A DNA stretch of 64,000 bases from Streptomyces tirandamycinicus (GCF_003097515.1 NZ_CP029188.1:558001-622000), one strand, 5' to 3'. Shown: positions 8,220 through 17,268, counted from the first letter of the stretch. Numbers and translations are program-made. The notes: a model not told the origin generated them from the letters alone.

Positions 8220-9158
8220 TCAGCCCGCGTCCGCGACCGATACGACGATCTTGCCCTGGGGGTGGCCTTCCTCGCTGAGTCGGTGGGCCTCGGCCGCGCG
8301 CTCCAGCGGGAGGACCCGTGCCACGCGCACGGAGACGACCTCCTCCTCCGCGAGTTCGCTCAGCCGGTAGAGGTCGGCCGTGTTCGGCCGTACGAACAGG
8401 TAGCGCCCGCCCAGCGCGGCGACCCCCGGGTCGGCGACGGAGGCGATCCTGCCGCCCTCGGCGAGCACCGGGACCGAGGCCTCGAGGGCCTCGCCGCCCA
8501 CGCAGTCGACCACCGCGCTCACCCCGTCCGGGGCGAGGGCCCGTACCCGCTCGGCCAGCCCCTCGCCGTACGTCACGGGTTCGGCGCCCAGGGCGCGCAG
8601 GTACGGGTGCGACGAGGCGCTTCCGGTGCCGATCACGCGTGCGCCGAAGTGCCGGGCCAGCTGGACCGCCAGCGACCCCACCCCGCCGGCCGCCGCATGG
8701 ATCAGGACGGTGTCGCCGTGGCCCACGCCGCCCAGCCCCTGGGTGATCACCTGATAGGCGGTGAGGCCGGCCAGCGGCAGACCGGCGGCCTCTTCGAAGC
8801 CCAGGTTGCGCGGCTTGCGCGCGAGGGTGCGGACCGGGGCCGCGACGTACTCGGCGAACGTGCCCCGTGACAGGAAGTCCTCGCGGACGTACCCGATGAC
8901 CTCGTCGCCCTCGGAGAACTCGGGGACCGACACCCCCGGCCTGACGACGACACCGGACAGGTCCCAGCCCGGGACGACGGGGAAGACGGCGTCGAGGACC
9001 GGGGCCAGGCGGCCTTCGCGGCACTTCCAGTCGACCGGGTTGACGGCCGCCGCGACGACCTTGACCAGGACGGAGTCCGGGCCGGTCCTGGGCATCGGGC
9101 GCTCGCCGAACTCCAGGACCTCCGGGCCGCCGTAGCGGCGGTAGCTGATCGCCTTCAT
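8220..9158 (-). CDS. Zinc-free quinone oxidoreductase-like MDR protein
   Basis: 312 residues starting at ATG 9158. The N-terminal MDR fold (MKAISYRRYGGPEVLEFGE), the segment VAAAVNPVDWKCREGRL, and a Rossmann motif HAAAGGVGSLAVQLARHFGARVIG place it in the NADPH:quinone reductase group of medium-chain dehydrogenases. The structural zinc cysteines of alcohol dehydrogenases are absent. It probably reduces quinones or enones using NADPH in the cytosol. It is a single gene on the minus strand, divergent from the phosphotransferase gene. Downstream (8163-8219) is a short stretch of degenerate GGTGCCAG repeats. Confidence 0.87.
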   Translation of the reverse strand: MKAISYRRYGGPEVLEFGERPMPRTGPDSVLVKVVAAAVNPVDWKCREGRLAPVLDAVFPVVPGWDLSGVVVRPGVSVPEFSEGDEVIGYVREDFLSRGTFAEYVAAPVRTLARKPRNLGFEEAAGLPLAGLTAYQVITQGLGGVGHGDTVLIHAAAGGVGSLAVQLARHFGARVIGTGSASSHPYLRALGAEPVTYGEGLAERVRALAPDGVSAVVDCVGGEALEASVPVLAEGGRIASVADPGVAALGGRYLFVRPNTADLYRLSELAEEEVVSVRVARVLPLERAAEAHRLSEEGHPQGKIVVSVADAG

Positions 9159-9464
9159 ACGTCCGACACTCCGGCCCGCCGGTGCCGCGCGCAAGCGGAG
9201 CGCCGCGCGTCGCGGGGTACGCCCCGTGACACCACCCGCGACACGCCTCGCGCCGAACCTCGCGGCGCGGCACCGCGGCGCGGCACCGCGGCGCGGCACC
9301 GCGGAACAGCGCCGCGGAGCAGCGCGAAGCCGCGCCGTCGCGCGTCGCGCCCACCTGGTCCCGGGCCCCCGCCGGTGCACCCGCCACCCCCCGCTCTGGA
9401 CGACATACCGACCGGTCGGTCATGATGAGTGCGACGATCTGCCGCGCCACCGGAGGTATCACCG
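9159..9464. other. Gene-less divergent region with GCGGCACC repeats and a TetR operator
   Basis: 306 bp without a credible gene. Positions 9261-9303 hold tandem 13-bp units of the type GCGGCGCGGCACC. The right end carries the TetR operator at 9407-9420 and the ribosome-binding site GGAGG at 9452-9456 of the phosphotransferase gene. Confidence 0.7.
9407..9420. promoter_or_regulatory. TetR-type operator ACCGACCGGTCGGT
   Basis: A perfect 14-bp palindrome 44 bp before the phosphotransferase start. A related site (11 of 14 bases) lies before the facing SDR operon at 15174-15187, and that operon encodes a TetR protein. Confidence 0.7.
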
Positions 9465-10487
9465 ATGAGCTCAGTCCACCCCCCGGGCCTCGACCCCGAG
9501 AAGCTGCGGGTCCATCTCGACCGCGCACTGCCGGGCCTGGTGAGGGGACCGCTCGAGGCCCGGTGGATCCAGGGCGGCCGTTCGAACCTCACCTACTCCG
9601 TCACCGACGGCAGCGGCCGGTGGATCGTCCGCCGCCCGCCCCTCGGCCATGTGCTCGCCACCGCCCACGACATGAGGCGTGAGCACCGGGTCATCAGCGC
9701 CCTGCACCCGACGGCCGTCCCGGTGCCCGAGCCGCTGCTGCTGTGCGAGGACGAGGACGTGCTCGGCGCGCCCTTCTACGTGATGGAGTTCGTCGAGGGC
9801 ACCCCGTACCGGACGGCCGAGCAACTCGCGCCCCTCGGCCCCGAGCGCACCCGCGCGGCCGTCCTCGCCCTCGTCGACACGCTCGTCGACCTGCACGCCC
9901 TGGACCCGGAGGCCGTGGGGCTGGGCGACTTCGGCCGCCCGGAGGGCTTCCTCGACCGCCAGCTGCGCCGCTGGGGCAAGCAGCTCGCCGCCTCCCGGGG
10001 CCGGGAACTCGCGGGCATCGACGAGCTGCACGCCGCCCTCGGGCGCGCCCTGCCGGACTCCCCCGCACCGGCCGTCGTCCACGGCGACTACCGCCTGGAC
10101 AACGTGCTGGTGGGCGAGGACGACCGGATCAGGGCGGTGCTCGACTGGGAGATGTCCACCCTCGGCGACCCGCTCACCGATCTCGGGCTGCTGGTGATGT
10201 ACAGCCAGAAGCTGGAGCTGCCCGACTCCCCCATCAGCACCACGGCCGGGGCCGCTGGACACCCGGACGCCGCCGAGCTCGTGGAGCGCTACGCGGTCCG
10301 CTCCGGCCGGGACACTTCCGCCGTCTCCTGGTACACGGCGTTCGCCTGGTTCAAACTCGCCGTGATCCTGGAGGGCATCCACTACCGCTACACCCTCGGC
10401 CAGACCGTCGGCGCCGGCTTCGACCGGATCGGCGAACTGGTCCCCCTGTTCATCGAGCACGGCCTCACCACCCTGCAGGAAGGCTGA
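9465..10487 (+). CDS. APH-family phosphotransferase, ACAD10/11 kinase-domain type
   Basis: 340 residues from ATG 9465, with GGAGG 9 bp upstream. It shows aminoglycoside phosphotransferase/choline kinase motifs: the nucleotide-binding GRSNLTYSVTDGSGRWIVRRPP, the catalytic loop VVHGDYRLDNVLV, and the metal-binding VLDWEMSTLGDPLTDLG. This kinase subfamily is fused to acyl-CoA dehydrogenase in vertebrate ACAD10/ACAD11 and separate in LvaA of Pseudomonas, where it phosphorylates the 4-hydroxyl group of 4-hydroxyacyl-CoA. The next gene, 5 bp on, is an acyl-CoA dehydrogenase, which fits that role. Antibiotic resistance is unlikely. Confidence 0.88.
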   Translation: MSSVHPPGLDPEKLRVHLDRALPGLVRGPLEARWIQGGRSNLTYSVTDGSGRWIVRRPPLGHVLATAHDMRREHRVISALHPTAVPVPEPLLLCEDEDVLGAPFYVMEFVEGTPYRTAEQLAPLGPERTRAAVLALVDTLVDLHALDPEAVGLGDFGRPEGFLDRQLRRWGKQLAASRGRELAGIDELHAALGRALPDSPAPAVVHGDYRLDNVLVGEDDRIRAVLDWEMSTLGDPLTDLGLLVMYSQKLELPDSPISTTAGAAGHPDAAELVERYAVRSGRDTSAVSWYTAFAWFKLAVILEGIHYRYTLGQTVGAGFDRIGELVPLFIEHGLTTLQEG

Positions 10488-10492
10488 TCACC

Positions 10493-11707
10493 ATGGACTT
10501 CGCGTTCGACGCCCGCACCGAGGAACTGCGGGCCAGGCTGCTCGCCTTCATGGACGAGCACGTCTACCCGGCCGAACCGGTCGAGCAGGCACAGCGTGCG
10601 GAGCTCGCCTCGCCGTGGGACACCCCGGCCGTCGTGGCGGAGCTCCAGGCCGAGGCCCGTCGGCGCGGTCTGTGGAACCTCTTCCTGCCCGACTCCGAGC
10701 ACGGCGCCGGGCTGACCAACCTCCAGTACGCGCCGCTCGCCGAGATCACCGGCCGCAGCCCCCATCTGGCACCGATCGCGCTGAACTGCGCCGCGCCCGA
10801 CACCGGCAACATGGAGGTGCTGGCCCAGTTCGGCACCGAGGAGCAGAAGAAGCAGTGGCTGGAGCCGCTGCTGGCGGCCGACATCCGCTCCGCCTTCGCG
10901 ATGACCGAGCCGGACGTGGCGTCGTCGGACGCGACGAACATCGAGACGCGGATCGAGCGCCGGGGCGACGAGTACGTCGTCAACGGCCGCAAGTGGTACA
11001 TCTCCGGGGCCATGAACCCCGACTGCCGCATCTTCATCGTGATGGGCAAGACCGATCCGGAGGGCGCGGACATCCGGCGCCAGCAGTCGATGCTCCTGGT
11101 CCCGCGCGACACCCCCGGTGTCGAGGTGCGCCGGGCGATGCGGGTGTACGGCTTCGAGGACCACTCCCACGGCGGCCACGCCGAGGTCGTGTTCCAGGAC
11201 GCCCGGGTACCGGTGTCCAACCTGGTCGGCGAGGAGGGCGGCGGCTTCGCCATCGCCCAGGCACGTCTGGGGCCGGGGCGCATCCACCACTGCATGCGGC
11301 TGATCGGCATGGCCGAGCGGGCGATCGAGTTGATGTGCCGGCGGGCCCTGTCGCGTACGGCGTTCGGCAAGCCGATCGCCCAGCAGGGCGTCGTGCAGAA
11401 CTGGATCGCCGACGCCCGGGTGGCGGTGGAACAGATGCGGCTGCTGGTGCTGAAGACCGCGTGGCTGATGGACACGGTCGGCAATCGCGGTGCCCACACG
11501 GAGATCCAGGCCATCAAGATCGCCACACCGCGCGCGGTCGTGGACATCCTGGACAAGGCGGTCCAGGTGCACGGCGCGGGCGGGGTGAGCCAGGACTTCC
11601 CGCTGGCCGAGCTGTGGGCCGGGGCACGGACGTTGCAGCTGGCGGACGGCCCGGACGAGGTGCACCAGCGCTCGCTGGCGCGGCGTGAGCTGAAGCAGTA
11701 CCGGTAG
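10493..11707 (+). CDS. Acyl-CoA dehydrogenase, ACAD10/11 (LvaC-like) type
   Basis: 404 residues starting at ATG 10493, five bases after the kinase stop. The full ACAD fold is present: N-terminal helical domain, the FAD/substrate motif FAMTEPDVASSDATNIETRI, the mid-domain KWYISGAMNPDCRIFIVMGKTDP, and the C-terminal helical domain ending in AGGVSQDFPLAELWAGARTLQLADGPDEVH. It uses FAD to oxidise, or to eliminate from, acyl-CoA in the cytosol. In the ACAD11/Lva scheme it acts on 4-phosphoacyl-CoA and drives isomerisation to 3-hydroxyacyl-CoA. The close spacing to the kinase supports a joint reaction; the actual substrate is inferred. Confidence 0.9.
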   Translation: MDFAFDARTEELRARLLAFMDEHVYPAEPVEQAQRAELASPWDTPAVVAELQAEARRRGLWNLFLPDSEHGAGLTNLQYAPLAEITGRSPHLAPIALNCAAPDTGNMEVLAQFGTEEQKKQWLEPLLAADIRSAFAMTEPDVASSDATNIETRIERRGDEYVVNGRKWYISGAMNPDCRIFIVMGKTDPEGADIRRQQSMLLVPRDTPGVEVRRAMRVYGFEDHSHGGHAEVVFQDARVPVSNLVGEEGGGFAIAQARLGPGRIHHCMRLIGMAERAIELMCRRALSRTAFGKPIAQQGVVQNWIADARVAVEQMRLLVLKTAWLMDTVGNRGAHTEIQAIKIATPRAVVDILDKAVQVHGAGGVSQDFPLAELWAGARTLQLADGPDEVHQRSLARRELKQYR

Positions 11708-12057
11708 GGGCGGCACCCGCGCTGCCCTGCCGGTGGGGCAGCGCGGGAAGGCCCGCACGGGTGGGGCAGCACGGGTGGGGCAGGTGGGAGGCCCGTACCG
11801 GTGGGGCAGTACCGGTACGGCAGTACCGGCGCTGCCCTGCCGGTGGGGCGGGTGGGAGGCGGCCGTACCGGTCACCGAGGGCTCCGGGCCTCCGGCACCC
11901 GGACGGCCGCACCACGCCGGCCGCACCACGCCGCCCGTACGACGCGCCCCGTACGACCGCCCCGTACGACACCCCCGCACCACGCCGCCCGCGCGGCGCG
12001 CCCCGCGCAGCGCCTCCCGCGCGTCGGGGGCGCCGTGCGGTCACGGCCCCGCGGGCG
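11708..12057. other. Gene-less region of GC-rich repeats between convergent operons
   Basis: 350 bp between the convergent ACAD and TetR genes. It has a strong hairpin at 11716-11747, degenerate CGGGTGGGGCAG units to about 11860, and CGTACGAC/GCACCACGCC repeats from 11915 to 12000. No gene is supported. Confidence 0.7.
11716..11747 (+). terminator. Strong hairpin after the acyl-CoA dehydrogenase gene
   Basis: A perfect 12-bp stem, CCCGCGCTGCCC (11716-11727) with its complement at 11736-11747, and an 8-nt loop. It begins 9 bp after the stop codon. Confidence 0.8.
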
Positions 12058-12660
12058 TCAGGGGCGCAGTGCCCGCAGCAGCAGGTCGGCGAGGTGGTCG
12101 GCCACCTGCTGCGGGCTGAGCGGACCGTCGGGGCGGTACCAGGTGGACAGGTGGTGCACCGAGCCGAAGTGGTAGTCCACCACGAGGTCGGCAGGGGTCG
12201 CGGCCGAGAACACCCCGCTCTGCTGCCCCTCCTCGATCAGCGCGCGGAACCGCTCGTGGTAGCGCCGGCGTTCGGCGCGGACCTGCTTGTTCTTCTCCGG
12301 GCTGAGGTGGTGCATGGAACGGAAGAAGATCGAGGCGTCGTCGAGGTTCTCGATGGTGGTGACGACGACGTCGGCGGCGGCCGACCGCAGCCGCCGCTCG
12401 ACCGGGGCGTCCGCCTCGGCGAAGGCGTCCAGGCGTTCCTGCTGGAGTCTGAGCACCCGGGAGTAGACCTCCTGGAGGAGGTCCTCCTTGGAACCGAAGT
12501 AGTGGTACAGGGCCCCTTTGGTGACGCCCGCCGCCTCGACGATCTCCTGGACGGACGTACGGTCGTAGCCCTGCTCCGCGAACAGCCGGGTGGCGGTGGC
12601 CAGCAGCCTCTGGGGGACGGGCGTGCCGTTCCCGTCCGTCGTCCTGGCCATTGCCGCCAC
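12058..12660 (-). CDS. TetR regulator, last gene of the SDR/ligase operon
   Basis: 200 residues; the start is ATG 12660 or the in-frame ATG at 12651 (MARTTDG). The TetR N-terminal helix-turn-helix is clear (LLATATRLFAEQGYDRTSVQEIVEAAGVTKGALYHYFGSKEDLL, about 21-64). The C-terminal ligand domain is helical. It lies 60 bp after the acyl-CoA synthetase gene and probably binds the ACCGACCGGTCGGT-like sites before its own operon and before the kinase/ACAD operon. The likely inducer is an acyl-CoA of the pathway, by analogy with other TetR regulators of acyl-CoA catabolism. Confidence 0.9.
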   Translation of the reverse strand: MAAMARTTDGNGTPVPQRLLATATRLFAEQGYDRTSVQEIVEAAGVTKGALYHYFGSKEDLLQEVYSRVLRLQQERLDAFAEADAPVERRLRSAAADVVVTTIENLDDASIFFRSMHHLSPEKNKQVRAERRRYHERFRALIEEGQQSGVFSAATPADLVVDYHFGSVHHLSTWYRPDGPLSPQQVADHLADLLLRALRP

Positions 12661-12720
12661 CCGCCTTTCCGCTCGGTCGTCCTGTGCCGCGCTCCCCCGG
12701 TTCCGGGGTCCGGCGGTGTC

Positions 12721-14376
12721 TCATGCGCGGGAACGCAGTTCCCGCCTGAGGATCTTCCCACTAGTCGTCTTCGGGAGCTCCTCGAGGATCTCGACCTGCC
12801 GCGGGTACTTGTACGCGGCGAGCCGGTCGGCGCAGTATCCGGCGAGTTCGTCGGGGCCGACCGCCGTGCCGGGGCGGAGGCTGACGTACGCCTTGACGGT
12901 CTCGCCGCGGTAGGCGTGCGGCACGCCGACGACCGCCGCCTCCCGTACCGCGGGGTGGGTGTGCAGGACGTCCTCGACCTCCCGCGGCCAGACCTTGAAG
13001 CCCGAGGCGTTGATCATGTCCTTCTTGCGGTCGACCACGTAGAGCCAGCCGTCGGGGTCCATGAAGCCGATGTCCCCGGTGCGCAGCTCGCCGTCCGGGA
13101 AGCCCGCCGCGGTGGCCTCGGGCAGCCGCCAGTAGCCGGGCACGACCTGCGGCCCGCGGACGGCGATCTCGCCGTGCTCGCCGAACGGGACCTCCCGGCC
13201 CTGGTCGTCGAGGATCCGTACGACGGTGTCCGCCCCGGGGAGGCCGACGGAGAGGGCGCCGGAGGCGGGGTCCACCGGGGCCTCCCTCCCCGGGGGCACC
13301 GACGCGCAGGGCGCCGTGCACTCGGTGAGCCCGTAGCCGTTGCGGATGTAGGGGCCGAACTCCGCGCGGAACCTCTCCACCAGGGCCGGCGGTACGGGCG
13401 CGCCGCCGGAGGAGACGACGGCGAAGGACGCGAAGTGGTCGGGCCCGGCGGCGGGGTGGGCGGCCAGGGCCATGAAGGCGGTGGAGGGGCCGACGGTGTA
13501 GGCGGGCCGGTGCTCCAGGAAGGCGTCGAGGACGACGCCCGCCTCGAAGCGGTACGCGAGCGCGAGCGTGCCCGCGTTGGCCGCGCAGGCCGCCAGTTCG
13601 CACACCAGGCCGGTGATGTGGAAGAGCGGTGCGAGGGCGAAGTAGCAGGCGCCTTCGGGGACGGGGTGTCCGGTGCGCTGGCGTTCGGCGTTGTAGGTGA
13701 TGCCGCCGTGCAGGTTCATGGCGCCCTTGGGTCTGCCGCTGGTGCCGGAGGTGTAGCTGATCAGCGCCACGTCGCCGGCGGCCGGGTCCCGGCCCTCCGG
13801 TGCGGCGTACCCGGCGCGGGCGACGGCGACCAGGTCGTCGGTGTCGCCGGGCGGCGGCAGCCGCTCGAAGCCGAGGACCCGGCTGTCGTCGCGGGTCTGC
13901 AGGTCCAGCTCGCAGGCGGTGACGGCGAAGCGTACGGGGGTGGCGGCGGCGGTGCCGCGCAGCTGCGTCTCCCAGGCGCGGTCCGAGCAGATCAGCACCG
14001 TCGCGCCCGAGTCGTCGAGGGCGTGGGTCACCTCGGCCGACTTGTACATGGGGTTCAGCGGGACGACGGTCGCCCCGGCCTTCCACGCGCCGAGCAGCGC
14101 GAGGACGAAGTGCGGGGTGTTCTGGAGCATCAGGGCGACCCGGTCGCCCCGGGCCACTCCGCGGGCGGCGAGACGGCCGGCGACGGAGTCGGAGAGCGCG
14201 TCGGCCTCGCGGTAGCTCAGGCGTCCGTCGAAGTAGGCGAGGGCGGTGCGGTCCGGGGCCCGCCGGGCGGCGGCGCGGAAGGAGTGGACGACACTCGCGG
14301 GCGGGTGCACGGGTGCGCGCTGCGCCGCGGTCAGCTGGGAGAGCCAGGGCCGGGCCGCGTAGCGGGAGGCGCTCAC
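12721..14376 (-). CDS. Medium/long-chain acyl-CoA synthetase (AMP-forming)
   Basis: 551 residues from GTG 14376, whose GTGA overlaps the SDR stop codon. ANL-superfamily motifs are in order: P-loop ISYTSGTSGRPKGAMN, NGYGLTECTAP, the hinge region RTGDIGFMDPDGWLYVVDRKKDMINASGFKVWPREVE, and the catalytic lysine in PKTTSGKILRRELR at the C-terminus. It activates a free carboxylic acid to its CoA thioester with ATP. As part of the SDR-ligase-TetR operon it would supply the CoA ester for the kinase and ACAD encoded opposite. Chain length is not predictable from this. Confidence 0.9.
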   Translation of the reverse strand: MSASRYAARPWLSQLTAAQRAPVHPPASVVHSFRAAARRAPDRTALAYFDGRLSYREADALSDSVAGRLAARGVARGDRVALMLQNTPHFVLALLGAWKAGATVVPLNPMYKSAEVTHALDDSGATVLICSDRAWETQLRGTAAATPVRFAVTACELDLQTRDDSRVLGFERLPPPGDTDDLVAVARAGYAAPEGRDPAAGDVALISYTSGTSGRPKGAMNLHGGITYNAERQRTGHPVPEGACYFALAPLFHITGLVCELAACAANAGTLALAYRFEAGVVLDAFLEHRPAYTVGPSTAFMALAAHPAAGPDHFASFAVVSSGGAPVPPALVERFRAEFGPYIRNGYGLTECTAPCASVPPGREAPVDPASGALSVGLPGADTVVRILDDQGREVPFGEHGEIAVRGPQVVPGYWRLPEATAAGFPDGELRTGDIGFMDPDGWLYVVDRKKDMINASGFKVWPREVEDVLHTHPAVREAAVVGVPHAYRGETVKAYVSLRPGTAVGPDELAGYCADRLAAYKYPRQVEILEELPKTTSGKILRRELRSRA

Positions 14377-15134
14377 CGGGCGGCCTCCCACTTCTGCTGG
14401 ATGTGGTTCATGGTGCCCAGCCAGCGGTCGGGGTCGCCGGCGCGGGCCTGATGGTACCCGGCGACCTCGGGGTGCGGCAGGATGAGGAAGCGGTCGGCCT
14501 CGATCCCCTCGAACAGGGCGTCGGCGACGTCCTCGGGCTCGATGGCGCCGGGGGCGAGGACGAGTTCGCCCGCCGATCCCGCCGCGGCGAGCATGTCGGT
14601 GCGCACCCCCTGCGGGCAGACGGCGTGCACCTTGAGTCCGCGGTGACGGTACGTCAGCGACAGCCACTCCGCGAAGGCGAGCGCGCCGTGCTTGGTGACG
14701 CTGTACGGGGCGGCACCGATCATCGTCAGGAGGCCGGCGGCGGACACGGTGGAGACGAAGCGGCCGCTCCCCCGCTCCAGCCAGCCGGGGAGCAGGGTGC
14801 GCACCGCCCGCACGTGCGCCATCACGTTCACGTCCCAGGCGGAGGCCCACACGTCCTCGTCGGCGAAGGCGTCGCCCGGTGAGGCGAGTCCGGCGTTGGC
14901 GCAGTAGACGTCGACGGTGCCACCGAGGGCCTCCCTGGCCTCCTCGACGACGGCGGAGGCGTCGCCGGGGACGGCGAGGGCGCCGATCTCCTCCGCGACG
15001 GCCCGGGTCCGGCCCGGGTCGATGTCGTTGACGGCGACGCGTGCGCCCTCCGCCGCGAAGCGGCGTGCCAGGGCGGCGCCGATGCCGCCGCCCGCGCCGG
15101 TGACCACCACGTTCGCGCCCTGAACCGTACTCAT
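14373..15134 (-). CDS. SDR-family oxidoreductase
   Basis: 253 residues starting at ATG 15134 (MSTVQGANVVVTGAGGGIGAALARRF). The Rossmann motif TGAGGGIG, the NAG-type segment YCANAGL, the catalytic serine in STVSAAG, and the YSVTK active-site pair are all intact. An NAD(P)-dependent reductase/dehydrogenase acting on a hydroxy- or ketoacyl intermediate is expected. It is first in the operon with the synthetase (4-bp overlap) and TetR. LvaD of the levulinate pathway is also an SDR, which strengthens the comparison of this module with lva. Confidence 0.9.
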   Translation of the reverse strand: MSTVQGANVVVTGAGGGIGAALARRFAAEGARVAVNDIDPGRTRAVAEEIGALAVPGDASAVVEEAREALGGTVDVYCANAGLASPGDAFADEDVWASAWDVNVMAHVRAVRTLLPGWLERGSGRFVSTVSAAGLLTMIGAAPYSVTKHGALAFAEWLSLTYRHRGLKVHAVCPQGVRTDMLAAAGSAGELVLAPGAIEPEDVADALFEGIEADRFLILPHPEVAGYHQARAGDPDRWLGTMNHIQQKWEAAR

Positions 15135-15173
15135 CGGACCTGCCTCTCCGTCGCGGCTCACTCAGAAGGGCAG

Positions 15174-15187
15174 ACTAACCAGTCGGT
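15174..15187. promoter_or_regulatory. TetR-type operator before the SDR operon
   Basis: ACTAACCAGTCGGT matches the palindrome at 9407-9420 in 11 of 14 positions. It lies 40 bp upstream of the SDR start on the minus strand. Confidence 0.6.
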
Positions 15188-15302
15188 ATGTGCAGGCGAA
15201 AGAGGGTCCTGCCCGGACATGGCGCCGGGGGCGTTCCCGGCGGCCCGGCCCCGCGCTAGCGTGCATGACCATGACAGTCGCAGCGATCACGGAGGTGGTG
15301 CG

Positions 15303-16553
15303 ATGAGCCTGTCCAGACGAGGTCTGCTGGCCGCCGGAGGTGCCGCGGGCGCCCTGGCGGCGTCCGCGGCCGCGGCCACGCCCGCGGCGGCGCACGGCGG
15401 GCGGAGCCGGGTCCGCACCGGTTTCGAGCGGCTCGCCGCCGACGGCTACCGGCTGCTCTCCGGCGAGCGGGTCGGCGTCGTCACCAACCCCACCGGCATC
15501 ACCCGCGACGCCCGCCATCTGGTCGACGTGATGCACGCGGACGACCGCGTGGACCTGGTCGCCGTCTTCGGGCCGGAGCACGGCTTCCGCGGCACCGCCC
15601 AGGCGGGCGGCTCCGAGGGCCGCTACGACGACCCCGCGACCGGGCTCCCGGTCTACGACACGTACCTCAAGAGCGGACAGCCGCTCGCCGACATCTTCAC
15701 CGCCTCCGGCGTGGACACGGTCGTGTTCGACATCCAGGACGCCGGCGCCCGCTTCTACACCTACATCTGGACGATGTACGACTGCATGGCGGCGGCGGTG
15801 CTCGCCGGGAAGCGCTTCGTGGTGCTGGACCGCCCCAACCCGGTCACCGGCCGCGCCGCCCACGGACCGGTCCTGGACAAGGCGTTCGCCACCTTCGTCG
15901 GCCGCGAGCCGATCGCCCAGGCGCACGGGATGACCGTCGCCGAACTGGCCCTGCTGTTCAACGCCGAGTTCCTGGCCGCACCGGCGGAGCTGGACGTGGT
16001 GCGGATGTCGGGCTGGCGCCGGGACGACTTCCACGACGCCACCGGCCTGCCCTGGGTGCCGCCGAGCCCCAACATGCCGACGCCGGACACCGCACTCGTC
16101 TACTCCGGAACCTGCCTCTTCGAGGGCACCAACCTCTCGGAGGGCCGCGGCACCACCCGCCCGTTCGAACTGCTGGGCGCGGAGGGAATCGACCGCGTCT
16201 GGGCGGAGGCGGCGAACGCGCTGGGCCTGCCCGGGGTCCGCTTCCGCGAGGCCTACTTCACCCCCACCTTCTCCAAGTTCCAGGGCAGGACGGTGGGCGG
16301 GGTGCAGCTCCATGTGCACGACCGCCAGGCGTTCGACCCGGTCCGCACCGGCATCGGACTGCTGATGACCGCGAAACGGAGCTGGGGCGGCTTCGCCTGG
16401 CGGCCCGACCACTGGATCGACAAGCTCACCGGGTCCACCCGGGTGCGCACGATGATCGACGCGGGCGCCGGGACGGACGAGGTCGTCGGAGCGTGGCAGC
16501 AGGACCTGGCGGCGTTCCGCGCGCTGCGGCGGGAGTATCTGCTCTACCGGTGA
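15303..16553 (+). CDS. Exo-beta-N-acetylmuramidase NamZ-like (DUF1343, GH171), TAT-exported
   Basis: 416 residues from ATG 15303 with GGAGGTGG upstream. The twin-arginine signal (SRRGLLAAGGAAGALAASAAAATPAAAHG) gives export in folded form. The DUF1343 core follows: RVGVVTNPTGITRDARHLVDV, the FGPEHGFRG and FDIQDAGARFYTYIWTM motifs, and the C-terminal FTPTFSKFQGRTVGGVQLHV. This family includes Bacillus NamZ, which releases terminal MurNAc from peptidoglycan fragments (glycoside hydrolase 171). A role in cell-wall turnover outside the membrane is inferred. It is monocistronic, divergent from the SDR operon, with its own terminator. Confidence 0.88.
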   Translation: MSLSRRGLLAAGGAAGALAASAAAATPAAAHGGRSRVRTGFERLAADGYRLLSGERVGVVTNPTGITRDARHLVDVMHADDRVDLVAVFGPEHGFRGTAQAGGSEGRYDDPATGLPVYDTYLKSGQPLADIFTASGVDTVVFDIQDAGARFYTYIWTMYDCMAAAVLAGKRFVVLDRPNPVTGRAAHGPVLDKAFATFVGREPIAQAHGMTVAELALLFNAEFLAAPAELDVVRMSGWRRDDFHDATGLPWVPPSPNMPTPDTALVYSGTCLFEGTNLSEGRGTTRPFELLGAEGIDRVWAEAANALGLPGVRFREAYFTPTFSKFQGRTVGGVQLHVHDRQAFDPVRTGIGLLMTAKRSWGGFAWRPDHWIDKLTGSTRVRTMIDAGAGTDEVVGAWQQDLAAFRALRREYLLYR

Positions 16554-16561
16554 CCGCGGAG

Positions 16562-16585
16562 GCTCCCACCCCGTGGGGTGGGAGC
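16562..16585 (+). terminator. Hairpin after the NamZ-like gene
   Basis: Perfect inverted repeat GCTCCCACCCC / GGGGTGGGAGC starting 9 bp after the stop codon. Confidence 0.75.
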
Positions 16586-16999
16586 GGGCCGGCGGGCCCC
16601 GGCGGCCCGCCGGCCGCCCACCGGGACCGGAGTGTGCCGTGGAACCCACCGGAACCGGGCCCCTCGCCGACAGGGCTCCGCGGGTGGCGAATCGGCCAAG
16701 TCCCGCCGGCACCCGCGACTTCAGGGCGCGTTCCCGAGGGACACCCGGGGCGGGGGCGGGGTGAGCGCCCGGCGTGGACTTCGGACGAGGCCCCTCCAGC
16801 CCGCCCGACCTCCGCGAACCGGGCCTTGAACCGGGGCTTCCGCTACGGACGTTCACGTTCGTCGCCGCGGCCCGCGGGCCCGTGCCGGCACCCCCGGACC
16901 GGGTCGCCCGGCACGGCGTGCCGCCGGAAGCGTGCTCCCTCCGCGGTGCCGCGCGGCGGCCGGTCGGTGCGCGCCGCCCGGTGGGTCTCCCGGTACGAC

Positions 17000-17043
17000 C
17001 TGGCCGGGACCTGGCCGGGAGCTGGCCGGGAGCTGGCCGGGAG
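17000..17043. repeat. Four tandem 11-bp units CTGGCCGGGAG
   Basis: Units begin at 17000, 17011, 17022 and 17033; only the last base of the first unit differs. Located in gene-less DNA. Confidence 0.85.
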
Positions 17044-17268
17044 CAGGATCCGGGGCCCCGGCGCGGCTCGCCGGAGCGCCGTCATATCGCCGTTCTTCTC
17101 CACCGCGCCACCCCGGCCGGATCGCTGCGCCGGCTCGCCTCACTTTCCGAATCGCCACACCCGTCTCGTATGACGGACGTTCGAGGGAGCCGTTCGGGGT
17201 ACTCGTACGTCCATTCCTTGACGCGGAAGTACCAGCGACGGCGTTCGAGCGACGGAGGTGGCAGGACC

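Larger units (their letters stand above)
16554..17268. other. 715-bp region without a supported gene
   Basis: After the terminator hairpin at 16562-16585 the region is open in several frames, but none shows family sequence or a ribosome-binding site. It contains four 11-bp tandem units at 17000-17043. The end (about 17220-17268) is the leader of the zinc-ribbon gene, with GGAGG at 17254-17258. Confidence 0.65.

Noticed and set aside
9465..10487. Aminoglycoside resistance kinase
   Set aside because: The kinase motifs are shared with resistance enzymes, but pairing with an acyl-CoA dehydrogenase fits the ACAD10/11-LvaA group better.
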